64,000 nucleotides of DNA, from assembly GCF_018860165.1 (NCBI RefSeq), contig NZ_JAHKNG010000010.1:1-64000 (forward strand). The letters are read 5' to 3'. Position 1 is the first letter of the stretch; every line of letters begins with the position of its first letter. Position numbers and translations under genes: made by a program. Shown here one piece after another: positions 52,684-63,209 of the stretch. A model generated the notes under the pieces. The model was given only the letters and a program-made list of their open reading frames with translations, was not told where the DNA came from and ran no database searches. This DNA comes from Paracoccus marinaquae (GTDB lineage Bacteria; Pseudomonadota; Alphaproteobacteria; Rhodobacterales; Rhodobacteraceae).

Positions 52684-54039
52684 CTAGATATGCAGGGCGT
52701 GGCCCAGCCCGCGCAGCGCCGCCTCCTGCAACCCTTCGGATTGCGTCGGATGGGCGTGGATCGTCGACGCGATATCGTCCAGCGTCGCGCCCATCTCGAT
52801 GGCCATCGAGAAAGCCGCCGACAATTCCGAGATGCCGGCGCCGACGGCCTGGATGCCCAGCACCGCCTTGTCCGCCTCGCGCCAGACCACGCGGACAAAG
52901 CCGTCCTCGCGTTCGGTCGTCATGGCGCGGCCATTGGCCTGGAAGGGGAATTCGGCGGATTTGCTGCCCTCGACACCGGGCAGGGCGCCGCAGGTGACGA
53001 TCTCGGGATCGGTGAAGCAGACCGCCGGCATGGCCAGCCGGTCCCAGGCGACATTGTGGCCTGCGACATGCTCGGCGACCATCTCGCCCTGCGCCATGGC
53101 GCGGTGGGCCAGCATCGGCTCGCCGGTGACATCGCCGATGGCATAGACGCCGCGCATCGAGGTCTGGCAGGTGCCGTTGATCCTGATGAACGGGCCGTTC
53201 ATGGTCAGCGACAACTCTTCGATGCGGATGCCGCCGGTGCGCGGGCGGCGGCCGACCGTGACCAGCACCTTGTCGGCGGGGATGGCGCCGACATCGGTCT
53301 GCAGCGCGCCGCCCTCATAGCCCTGCGCCTTCACGCCGGTCCTGACCTCGACGCCCAGGGCCTTCAGCCGCGCCAGAACCGGGCGGGTCAGCGCCGCGTC
53401 ATATTGCGGCAGGATCCGGTCCTCGGCCTCGATCACCGTGACCTCCGCGCCCAGCTTGGCGAAGGCGGTGCCGATCTCCAGCCCGATATAGCCGCCGCCG
53501 ACCACGGCCAGCCGCGCCGGCACCTGCGTCAGCGCCAGCGCATCGGTCGAGGACAGGATCGGCCCGCCGAAGGGCATGAAGGGCAACTCGACCGAGGCCG
53601 AGCCGGTGGCGATGACGACATATTCGGCGCGGATCCGCCGCGTCTCATCGCCATCGGTGACCTTCACCGTCTTGCCGTCGACGAATTCGGCCTGCCCCCG
53701 GACCAGCCGGGTACCGGCCTTCTTCAGCAGGCCCGTGACGCCGCTGTTCAGGCGCCCGACAATACCGTCCTTCCAGGCGACGGTTCTGGCCAGATCGATG
53801 GCGGGGGCGGTGACCGAGATCCCCAAGGGGCCGGCGGGCGCATGGGCGATCTTGTGGAACTCGTCGGCGGCATGGATCAGCGCCTTCGAGGGGATGCAGC
53901 CCACGTTCAGGCAGGTGCCGCCCGGCGCCTGCGGGTCGACGACGATGGTGTCGATGCCCAACTGCCCGGCCCGAATGCCGCAGATATAGCCGCCCGGCCC
54001 GGCGCCTATCACCAGAAGCTTGCAGGTCAGATCAGTCAT
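52684..54039 (-). CDS. lpdA: Dihydrolipoyl dehydrogenase (E3) of branched-chain complex
   Basis: Flavoprotein that reoxidises dihydrolipoyl groups of E2. In 451 residues: FAD motif LLVIGAGPGGYICGIRAGQL, the redox disulfide GGTCLNVGCIPSKAL (about 40-54), NAD motif LAVVGGGYIGLEIGTAF, YAIGDVTGEPMLAHRAM and the C-terminal dimer interface ending in HAHPTQSEGLQEAAL with the catalytic His. The ATG at 54039 is one base past the E2 stop, so it belongs to the bkd operon. Confidence 0.95.
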   Translation of the reverse strand: MTDLTCKLLVIGAGPGGYICGIRAGQLGIDTIVVDPQAPGGTCLNVGCIPSKALIHAADEFHKIAHAPAGPLGISVTAPAIDLARTVAWKDGIVGRLNSGVTGLLKKAGTRLVRGQAEFVDGKTVKVTDGDETRRIRAEYVVIATGSASVELPFMPFGGPILSSTDALALTQVPARLAVVGGGYIGLEIGTAFAKLGAEVTVIEAEDRILPQYDAALTRPVLARLKALGVEVRTGVKAQGYEGGALQTDVGAIPADKVLVTVGRRPRTGGIRIEELSLTMNGPFIRINGTCQTSMRGVYAIGDVTGEPMLAHRAMAQGEMVAEHVAGHNVAWDRLAMPAVCFTDPEIVTCGALPGVEGSKSAEFPFQANGRAMTTEREDGFVRVVWREADKAVLGIQAVGAGISELSAAFSMAIEMGATLDDIASTIHAHPTQSEGLQEAALRGLGHALHI

Positions 54040-54040
54040 T

Positions 54041-55309
54041 TCAGCCCTCGACAAACAGCATGGCCGGAGTTTCCAGCAGGGTTTTCAGTTTCTGCACGAA
54101 CACCGCCGCGTCCCAGCCGTCGATCACCCGGTGATCGAAGGAACAGGACAGGTTCATCATCTTGCGCGGCTGGAACTGCTGGCCGTCCCAGACCGGGCGC
54201 ACCGCCATCTTGTTCACGCCGACGATGGCCACTTCGGGATAGTTGATGATCGGCGTCGTCGCGATCGCGCCCAGCGGCCCCAGCGAGGTGATGGTGATCG
54301 TCCCGCCGGCCAGTGCCTCGCGCGAGATCGAGCCGTCGCGCGCAGCCTCGGCCAGCGCCGAGACCTCGGCGGCGTTGTCCCACAGGCTGCCGGCCTCGGC
54401 GTGATGGATCACCGGCACGTTCAGCCCGGCGGGCGTCTGCGTGGCGATGCCGATATGGACGCCGCCATAGCGCTGGATCACGCCGGCCTCGTCATCATAG
54501 CGGGCGTTCAGGTCCGGCTGCTCGCGCACCGCCTCGACGATGGCGCGCATCAGGAAGGGCAGGACGGTCAGCTTGGGCCGGCTGTCCTTGTATTTCTTGT
54601 TCAGCGCGCCGCGCAATTCCTCCAGCGAGGTGACATCGACCTCTTCGATGATGGTGATATGCGGGATATGCGATTTCGACAGCGCCATCTTTTCGGCGAT
54701 CCGGCGGCGCATGCCGACGACGCGGATCTCCTCGATGCCGGTATTCCTGCCGCGCGTGACGCCGCCCTGCTGGATCCCGCCCGAGGCGATGAACCCGTCC
54801 AGATCGGCGTGGCTGATCCGTCCGGCGGGGCCGCTGCCCGGCACATGGCGCAGGTCGATGCCTTCCTCGCGCGCCCGCGCCCGGACCGAGGGCGAGGCCA
54901 GAGGCCGGGTGCCCTTGGCCCGGGCGACCGACGGGGCAGGGGCCGGCTTCGCGGCCGGCCTGGCCGCAGGTTTGGGTTCGGGCTTCTGAGGGGCTGCCGC
55001 GGCCTCCTCGACCTTCGGGGCCTCGGCCGGCTTCGATGCCGTGGCTGCTGCGGTTTCGTTGCCCTCGCCCTCGACCTCCAGCCGGATCAGCACCGCGCCG
55101 ACCGCGATCATGTCGCCGATCTCGCCGCCCAGATCGACCACCGTGCCCGAAACCGAACTCGGGACCTCGATGGCGGCCTTGTCGGTCATGACGGCGGCCA
55201 GAACGTCGTCCTCGCGCACCACGTCGCCGGGTTTCACATGCCATTCGGTCAGTTCGGCCTCGGCCACGCCCTCGCCGATATCCGGCAGGCGGATTGCATA
55301 GATGCCCAT
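54041..55309 (-). CDS. bkdB: Branched-chain 2-oxoacid dehydrogenase E2 (dihydrolipoyl acyltransferase)
   Basis: Transfers acyl groups to CoA. In 422 residues: one lipoyl domain at 1-80 with the modified Lys in VMTDKAAIEVPS (about residue 44), an Ala/Pro-rich linker (82-128), the E1/E3-binding domain LASPSVRARAREEGIDLRHV (about 130-165) and the catalytic domain with SCSFDHRVIDGWDAA (His and Asp at about 393-397). Pairing with the E1 genes and leucine dehydrogenase marks it as the branched-chain type and not pyruvate dehydrogenase. Confidence 0.93.
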   Translation of the reverse strand: MGIYAIRLPDIGEGVAEAELTEWHVKPGDVVREDDVLAAVMTDKAAIEVPSSVSGTVVDLGGEIGDMIAVGAVLIRLEVEGEGNETAAATASKPAEAPKVEEAAAAPQKPEPKPAARPAAKPAPAPSVARAKGTRPLASPSVRARAREEGIDLRHVPGSGPAGRISHADLDGFIASGGIQQGGVTRGRNTGIEEIRVVGMRRRIAEKMALSKSHIPHITIIEEVDVTSLEELRGALNKKYKDSRPKLTVLPFLMRAIVEAVREQPDLNARYDDEAGVIQRYGGVHIGIATQTPAGLNVPVIHHAEAGSLWDNAAEVSALAEAARDGSISREALAGGTITITSLGPLGAIATTPIINYPEVAIVGVNKMAVRPVWDGQQFQPRKMMNLSCSFDHRVIDGWDAAVFVQKLKTLLETPAMLFVEG

Positions 55310-55310
55310 C

Positions 55311-56324
55311 TCAGCTCTCCATCACGGTTTTCAGCGCGGCGCCGACCCGGACCGGACCGGGGAAATAGTCCCATTCCTGCGCATGCGGATAGGGCGTGTC
55401 CCAGCCGGTGACGCGGATGATCGGGGCTTCGAGGTGATAGAAGCAGTTCTCCTGCACCAGCGCCGACAGTTCCGCCCCGAAGCCCGAGGTCTTCGTCGCC
55501 TCATGCACGATCACGCAGCGGCCGGTCTTCTGCACCGAGGCGGTGATCGTGTCGAGGTCGATGGGCAGCAGGGTGCGCAGGTCGATCACCTCGGCATCGA
55601 TGCCGGTCTCGGCGGCGGCGGCCTCGGCCACATAGACCATGGTGCCATAGGCCAGAACGGTCACGTCCTTGCCCTCGCGCCGGATCGCGGCCTTGCCCAG
55701 CGGCACGATCTCGTTACCCTCGGGCACCTCGCCCAGAGGGTGCTTCTTCCAGCTTGTCACGGGCCGGTCGTGATGGCCGTCGAAGGGGCCATTATACAGG
55801 CGCTTGGGTTCCAGAAAGATCACCGGGTCGGGATCGGCGATGGCGGCCAGCAACAGGCCCTTGGCATCGCGCGGATTGGACGGCACCACGGTCTTCAGCC
55901 CCGAGGAATGGGTAAAGAACGCCTCGGGCGACTGGCTGTGGGTCTGGCCGCCGAAGATGCCGCCGCCGGTCGGCATGCGGATCACGATCGGGCAGGTGAA
56001 ATCCCCGGCCGAGCGGTGGCGCAGCCGTGCCGCCTCGGACACGATCTGGTCCATGCCGGGATAGACGTAGTCGGCGAACTGGATCTCGATCACCGGACGC
56101 AGCCCATAGGCGGCCATGCCGATGGCGGTGCCGACAATGCCGGCCTCGTTGATCGGCGCATCGAAGCAGCGCGACTTGCCGTATTTCTTCTGCAGCCCGG
56201 CGGTGACGCGGAAGACGCCGCCGAAATAGCCGACATCCTCGCCATAGACGACAACGCGGTCGTCGGCGGCCATGGCGACCTCATGGGCGTCGCGCAGGGC
56301 CTCGATCATGGTCATCTGCGCCAT
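55311..56324 (-). CDS. bkdA2: Branched-chain 2-oxoacid dehydrogenase E1 beta
   Basis: Transketolase-like beta subunit of E1 (337 residues): MTMIEALRDAHEVAMAADDR, VYGEDVGYFGGVFRVT, DAPINEAGIVGTAIGMA, TGGGIFGGQTHSQSPEAFF and RCVIVHEATKTSGFGAEL are in the family order. The ATG at 56324 lies one base past the E1-alpha stop. Bkd assignment rests on context and the FGGVFRVT pattern. Confidence 0.93.
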   Translation of the reverse strand: MAQMTMIEALRDAHEVAMAADDRVVVYGEDVGYFGGVFRVTAGLQKKYGKSRCFDAPINEAGIVGTAIGMAAYGLRPVIEIQFADYVYPGMDQIVSEAARLRHRSAGDFTCPIVIRMPTGGGIFGGQTHSQSPEAFFTHSSGLKTVVPSNPRDAKGLLLAAIADPDPVIFLEPKRLYNGPFDGHHDRPVTSWKKHPLGEVPEGNEIVPLGKAAIRREGKDVTVLAYGTMVYVAEAAAAETGIDAEVIDLRTLLPIDLDTITASVQKTGRCVIVHEATKTSGFGAELSALVQENCFYHLEAPIIRVTGWDTPYPHAQEWDYFPGPVRVGAALKTVMES

Positions 56325-56325
56325 C

Positions 56326-58616
<2,291 letters not shown>

Positions 58617-58648
58617 GGTGTCCAATCCAGATGGCGGGTTTTGCCCAG

Positions 58649-58654
58649 TCTATA
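58649..58654 (-). promoter_or_regulatory. Candidate -10 of the bkd operon
   Basis: TATAGA on the minus strand, 33 bases before the dehydrogenase ATG. The -35 region (CTGTTT, 16 bases away) is a poor match, which would suit an activated promoter. Confidence 0.35.
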
Positions 58655-58687
58655 CCCTGTCTGAGAGTGAAAACAGTCGGTCAGATC

Positions 58688-58720
58688 TTGGCTTCGGCAG
58701 AGATTTTGGTGATATTCACC
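58688..58720 (+). promoter_or_regulatory. Lrp-gene promoter with overlapping 13-bp palindrome
   Basis: TTGGCT (58688-58693), 17 bases, GATATT (58711-58716). The palindrome GGTGATATTCACC (58708-58720) covers the -10, 20 bases before the regulator's ATG. Autoregulation by the encoded Lrp-type protein, and control of the divergent bkd operon, is the natural reading. Confidence 0.45.
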
Positions 58721-58739
58721 ATGACGCAAGGATAATCAG

Positions 58740-59201
58740 ATGAAAATCGCTATCGATCACGCGGATCGCAGGATATTAGCTGCAGTGCAGAAAGACGGGC
58801 GCATCAGCCTGACCGATCTGGCCGAGCAGGTCGGCCTGTCGGCGACACCCTGCAAGCGCCGTCTGGCGCGGCTGGAGGACAGCGGTGTGATCGCCGGCTA
58901 TCAGGCCCGGATCGACCCGGTGGCCAGCGGCTTCGGCATCACCGTTTTCGTCTCGGTCGAACTGGAACGGCAGCAGGTTGCCGAGTTGAGCCGGTTTCAG
59001 CAGGCGGTCGCCGGTTTCGACGAGGTGGTGACTGGCACGCTGATGACCGGCAGCCAGGATTTCCTGCTGGAAGTGGCGGTCGAAAGCCTCGAGGAATACG
59101 AGCGTTTCCTGCAGACCCGCCTGCTGAAGGTCGAGGGGATCCGCGCCGTCAGATCGCGCTTTGCCCTGCGCAAGTTCATCGACCGGGCCAGGATCCCCTG
59201 A
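58740..59201 (+). CDS. Lrp/AsnC-family regulator of the branched-chain operon
   Basis: A 153-residue regulator: AsnC helix-turn-helix (DRRILAAVQKDGRISLTDLA, then EQVGLSATPCKRRLARLE, about 10-47) and a C-terminal ligand-binding RAM domain (VTGTLMTGSQDFLLEVAV, about 97-114). AAGGA precedes the ATG at 58740. Divergent transcription from the dehydrogenase-bkd genes makes it a BkdR-type regulator responding to leucine or valine (inference). Confidence 0.93.
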   Translation: MKIAIDHADRRILAAVQKDGRISLTDLAEQVGLSATPCKRRLARLEDSGVIAGYQARIDPVASGFGITVFVSVELERQQVAELSRFQQAVAGFDEVVTGTLMTGSQDFLLEVAVESLEEYERFLQTRLLKVEGIRAVRSRFALRKFIDRARIP

Positions 59202-59268
59202 TGCCGGGGGGCACCGCAAATCCCGTCCGTTCCCCGCATCATCGTTGAAAAGGCAGGGGCGGGCGATC

Positions 59269-60618
59269 TTACGGGGCGTCCGGCCTCCGCCTCTCCAGCC
59301 GGATCGGGATGCCGCTGCGGCCGCGTACCGTCAGCCGCGCCGTCGGTATCGGAGGGACCACGCCCGGTGACAGCCGGAAGGCGGCGGCGATCCGCGCCAG
59401 CATCAGCACGCCTTCGACCATCGCAAATCCCGCGCCGGGGCAGACGCGCTGCCCGGCAGAGAAGGGGATATAGGCCAGGCGCGCGCTGGCCTTGCCCTCG
59501 GCTGTCTCCCAGCGGGCCGGGTCGAATTCGTCGGGGCGGTCCCACAGCCTTTCGTGCCGGTGCAGATGCCAGGGAGACAGCACCAGTTGCGCGCCGGGCG
59601 GCACCTCGCGGTCGCGGAAGTTTTCGGGCCGGGTCGCCTCGCGCACCATCATCGGCACCGGCGGATAAAGTCGCAGCGCCTCGCGAAACACCGCCCGGCT
59701 GGCCCTGAGGCCCGCGACCGCGCAGAAATCGGGGGCCATCGCCGCGCCCTCGGCCGCCACGCGATCCTGCCAGTCGGGATGGGTCGCCAGCAGCCACAGC
59801 GCCCAGGCCAGCGCCGAGGCGCTGGTCTCGTGCCCGGCCAGAAAGAAGATCGCCACCTGATCGACCATTTCCGCGCCGTCAAAGCAGCGTCCGGTTTCCG
59901 GGTCCGGCGTGGTCATGATCTTGGTTGCCAGATCGTCGGGGGCGGTGCCCGCCGCGATCGCTGCCAGCCGCTGGCTCACCAGATCCTCGATCAGCCCGCG
60001 GATCTCGGCCGCGGTCTGCCGCGTGCGCCGCGAATGCAGGCGCGGCAGCCAGCGCGGCAGCGGCACAAGCGCTGCAAGGTTCACGATGGGCTGGGCGTCC
60101 TGATGGGCGCGGAAGGCGCGAAAGACACGGGCCGCGATCTCATGCTCGATCGGCAGCGAGAACAGCGCCCGGAAGATCACGTCGGCGGCGGCGTGGCTGG
60201 CCTCGGGTTCGATGTCGATCTCGCCGGGGCGCAGGCGCGCGACCGCGGCTTCGGTCGCCGACCAGATGGCGGGAAAGACCTCGCGCAGCCGGCCGCCCTC
60301 GAAGGCGGGGTCGATGATGCGGCGCTGATGCGCCCATTCCTCGCCATTGGTGACGAAAACCGAATTGCCCAGCAAGGGAGCCAGTCCCTCGCGCAGCCGG
60401 TTCGATTTCGGGAAGTCGCCGGGCCGCTCCTGCAGGATCAGCCGGACCAGCGCCGGGTCGTTGCAGACGAAGCTGTGGATCAGCGGGCTGCGGAACTCGG
60501 CCATCCAGGCGCGGTACAATCGGGCGGGCAGGGCCGACAGCAGGTCGCGGCGAAAGGCGCGGGCCAGCCGCAGGACCGAGCCGCGCCCCTCGGCGCTGTC
60601 GGGCTTGGGCGGGATCAT
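59269..60618 (-). CDS. Cytochrome P450
   Basis: A soluble monooxygenase of 449 residues. The oxygen-activation helix is IFFLAGHETSASALAWAL (AGHETS, about 255-260), the ExxR pair is in FREALRLYPPVP, the PERF-like region is FDPARWE, and the haem loop is FSAGQRVCPGAGFAM (Cys about residue 402). QRRIIDPAFEGGRLR and the CYP4/CYP102-like layout point to fatty-acid-type substrates, but this is a guess. It overlaps the membrane hydrolase gene by four bases. Confidence 0.93.
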   Translation of the reverse strand: MIPPKPDSAEGRGSVLRLARAFRRDLLSALPARLYRAWMAEFRSPLIHSFVCNDPALVRLILQERPGDFPKSNRLREGLAPLLGNSVFVTNGEEWAHQRRIIDPAFEGGRLREVFPAIWSATEAAVARLRPGEIDIEPEASHAAADVIFRALFSLPIEHEIAARVFRAFRAHQDAQPIVNLAALVPLPRWLPRLHSRRTRQTAAEIRGLIEDLVSQRLAAIAAGTAPDDLATKIMTTPDPETGRCFDGAEMVDQVAIFFLAGHETSASALAWALWLLATHPDWQDRVAAEGAAMAPDFCAVAGLRASRAVFREALRLYPPVPMMVREATRPENFRDREVPPGAQLVLSPWHLHRHERLWDRPDEFDPARWETAEGKASARLAYIPFSAGQRVCPGAGFAMVEGVLMLARIAAAFRLSPGVVPPIPTARLTVRGRSGIPIRLERRRPDAP

Positions 60619-61802
60619 GGGCGCCTGCCCACAGGGCGGGTGATGCGGCCGGGCGAATGGCTGCGGGCGGCAAAGCGCGACGCCAGCGGCCGGGGGCCGG
60701 CGGTGATGGCGAAATAGTCGTAATCGCCGGGCCGGTCGAAGGCGTGCAGGTACTGGAAATGCAGCCGGAACCAGCGGTGGCGCAGGCTGCGCTGCATCTG
60801 CGGCGACAGCGTCCGGGTGAAGGCGGCCGAGACGACCAGCGGCCAGCGTTGCCCCGGCCCCGCCACACCGCTGACCGCGACCGGATCGCAGAGGCCAAAG
60901 CAGCAGGCGTCACCCGGTGCCGAGACATCCAGCCAGAAGATGCCGGGCTGCTCGGACAGGAAGGCCAGATCGGCGCGCAGCCGGTCCGCCCTCGGCAGGA
61001 ACGAGGCCATCGGCACGACCTGCCCAAGCGTCATCAGGGCCAGCGCCGGTCCCTGCGGGGGAACCCGGCCGGAACGGATCACATCGGCCAGCAGCGACAC
61101 CGCCAGATAGGCGCCCGAGGAATGGCCGACCACCAGCACCTCGTCCACCTCCTCGTTCAGCGCCCCGGCCAGCTGGTCCGAGAATCGGGCAAGCCGGGCC
61201 TCCAGCGCCTCGGGATAGGCGCCGCGATCGCGGGCGGTGAAGGCATAGTCGTGCATCAGGTAATGGGCATAAAGCCTGCCGTCGAGACGACGAAACCAGA
61301 TCAGCAGGGCACAGGCGACCAGCGCGGCCAAAGGCAGGCCCAGCCACCAGCCGCCAAGCCGCGCCCCCGCCCAGCCCGCCACCGCGCCGAGCGCGAGCGC
61401 CAGAAGGCCCTGCAGCAGCAGCATGGCGACGGGGTAGAGGGCGGCAAGCACAGGCCCGCGCCGCAAGCGCATAAGCCGGAACAGCGTGCCCGTGCCGATA
61501 TAGATCCATGCTGTCGTGACCAGCTGGGCATAGGTGGCGGGAATGCCGTGACGCATCGATGCCTGCACCAGATCGTCCCAGATCAGCACCTCGAACCTTG
61601 CCTCGGCCTCGCCGTCGGAGAAATGTCCGATGCTGCACCAGCCGAAGCCGGTGCCGCGCTGGCGCGGGCTCGGCGCGATCCGGTAACCGGAAATCCCGGC
61701 CTGCCGGGCCGATTCACGGCGAAACATCTCGCGATAGCGGCGGGGCGGGATCGGGTCGAAGCCGGGGATATAGAGAATGCGGCGGCGGAACGGGCGCGTC
61801 AT
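60615..61802 (-). CDS. Membrane-embedded alpha/beta-hydrolase-like protein
   Basis: A 395-residue protein of unknown substrate. The N-terminus has LYIPGFDPIPPRRYREMFR, a hydrophobic block spans about 115-172 (PVAMLLLQGLLALALGAVAGW and GWWLGLPLAALVACALLIW), and a nucleophile elbow VLVVGHSSGAYLAVSLL (GHSSG, Ser about 227) follows; HAFDRPGDYDYF near the end could hold the catalytic Asp/His. Coupled by overlap to the P450, so both may act on one lipid-like substrate (inference). Confidence 0.68.
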   Translation of the reverse strand: MTRPFRRRILYIPGFDPIPPRRYREMFRRESARQAGISGYRIAPSPRQRGTGFGWCSIGHFSDGEAEARFEVLIWDDLVQASMRHGIPATYAQLVTTAWIYIGTGTLFRLMRLRRGPVLAALYPVAMLLLQGLLALALGAVAGWAGARLGGWWLGLPLAALVACALLIWFRRLDGRLYAHYLMHDYAFTARDRGAYPEALEARLARFSDQLAGALNEEVDEVLVVGHSSGAYLAVSLLADVIRSGRVPPQGPALALMTLGQVVPMASFLPRADRLRADLAFLSEQPGIFWLDVSAPGDACCFGLCDPVAVSGVAGPGQRWPLVVSAAFTRTLSPQMQRSLRHRWFRLHFQYLHAFDRPGDYDYFAITAGPRPLASRFAARSHSPGRITRPVGRRP

Positions 61803-61858
61803 CGAAAAGCCTTGTCGTTGCGCGCCAGAATAGGAGAAATCGGGCGGGCGGCAAGCCG

Positions 61859-62548
61859 TCAGCCCTGCGACCAGCGCGCCTCCTGGGCTTCGATGGCGGC
61901 GATGCGTTGCGCGGTCGGCGGGTGCGACAGCAGCCAGGCCGGCGCGCCCGCCGCCACCCGGCCGCCGGCAAGGCTGTCCAGCTTGCGAAACAGGGATTTC
62001 TGCGGGCCGGTTCCCAGACCGGCGCGGATCATCAGCGCGCTGGCAAAGCGGTCGGCCTCGAACTCGTCCTGCCGCGACAGCCGCGCCGCGACGGCGCTGG
62101 CGACCAGATTGGCGATCCAGGCGCCGATTCCGGGCAGAAAGCGGCCGAGCACCCCGGTCAGCGCCAGCCGGATCGCGTTCTGGCCGGCGAAATCGATCAT
62201 CCGCCGGCGGGCATGGCCATGCGAGACATGGCCCAGCTCATGCGCGATGACACTGGCCAGTTCTTCGGGCGTGACCTCGCAGGCATCCAGCTTGCGGATG
62301 AAGCCGCGGGTCAGGAAGATGCGGCCATCGGGGGCGGCAAGGCCGTTGATCGGCTCGACCTCGTAGATATGCGCGCGGATCGGCGGCAGATCCATCGCCT
62401 CGCCCAGACGCTTCAGCACCGGCGTCAGGCGGGGATGGTTCAGCGGCGTCGATTTCTCGCGCAGGTCCTGCTTCAGGCGCCATGCGGAAAAGAACCACAT
62501 GACGGCCATCCAGACGAGCAGCAACAGAAGAGGCGTCAGCTTCAGCAT
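61859..62548 (-). CDS. M48-family metalloprotease
   Basis: Membrane-anchored zinc peptidase, 229 residues. One N-terminal helix (LTPLLLLLVWMAVMWFFSAW, about 4-23), zinc motif IAHELGHVSHGHARRR (HELGH, about 111-115), the third ligand in DEFEADRFA and LLSHPPTAQRIAAIEA at the end, as in HtpX/BepA-type enzymes. The ATG at 62548 is chosen; upstream codons to 62683 overlap dedA. Substrates are probably damaged membrane or envelope proteins. Confidence 0.9.
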   Translation of the reverse strand: MLKLTPLLLLLVWMAVMWFFSAWRLKQDLREKSTPLNHPRLTPVLKRLGEAMDLPPIRAHIYEVEPINGLAAPDGRIFLTRGFIRKLDACEVTPEELASVIAHELGHVSHGHARRRMIDFAGQNAIRLALTGVLGRFLPGIGAWIANLVASAVAARLSRQDEFEADRFASALMIRAGLGTGPQKSLFRKLDSLAGGRVAAGAPAWLLSHPPTAQRIAAIEAQEARWSQG

Positions 62549-62609
62549 GATTCTCAGATAGGGTCGCAGACGGGCCTGCGCCAGAGACGGCTGGCGGAAC
62601 CCGGTGCCT

Positions 62610-63209
62610 TCAGACGGGGTCGGAGTCCCGCCCTGACCCAAAGCGTCGCCAGGCATGGCGACCCAGCCAGACCAGCAGGGCAAGGACGGCCCCGACCGCC
62701 AGTGCCTTCACCGCAGCGCCTTCCGCATCTCGGAACTGGCGACCGAAGAGGTGGCCCAGCGTCAGGTGCAGCGCTGCCCACAGGAATTCGCCGGCAGCCG
62801 AGGCGGCCAGAAACCGGGGCAGGGGAAGCCCGGCCATGCCCGAGACGTAGTTGGTCGCCGGACCAAGCGGCGTCAGCAGCCAGCGCGACAGGAAGACGGC
62901 CATCGCCCCGCGCCGCGCGATGAAGTCATGTGCCTTGGCCAGGACCGCGGCGCTGCGGCTGCCGGGGCTGTCCAGCCATGGCCCGATCCGCCGGGCCAGC
63001 AGGAAGGCCGCCAGATCGCCCAGCGTCGCGCCGACGAAGGCCGCGACGACCAGTTCGGGCAGATAGAGATGGCCGGTTCCGGACAGCGCCCCCGCAGTCA
63101 GCAGCAGAAACGAGGTCGGAAATGGCAGCATCAGGCATGAGAGGAAGGCCGAAACCCCGATCAGCCAGGGCCCCCATTGCGGCAGCAGCGCCAGCAGTTC
63201 CTGTTTCAC
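62610..63209 (-). CDS. DedA-family (SNARE-associated) membrane protein
   Basis: A 199-residue polytopic protein: LSCLMLPFPTSFLLLTAGAL, GATLGDLAAFLLARRIG and FLSRWLLTPLGPATNYVSGMAGLP, where the Arg and Pro-containing loop matches DedA/YqaA flippase-like proteins. The start is GTG at 63209, overlapping the upstream gene's TGA by four bases (GTGA). An open frame to 63377 lies inside that gene. Likely role: lipid carrier or undecaprenyl-phosphate movement (family-level inference). Confidence 0.82.
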   Translation of the reverse strand: MKQELLALLPQWGPWLIGVSAFLSCLMLPFPTSFLLLTAGALSGTGHLYLPELVVAAFVGATLGDLAAFLLARRIGPWLDSPGSRSAAVLAKAHDFIARRGAMAVFLSRWLLTPLGPATNYVSGMAGLPLPRFLAASAAGEFLWAALHLTLGHLFGRQFRDAEGAAVKALAVGAVLALLVWLGRHAWRRFGSGRDSDPV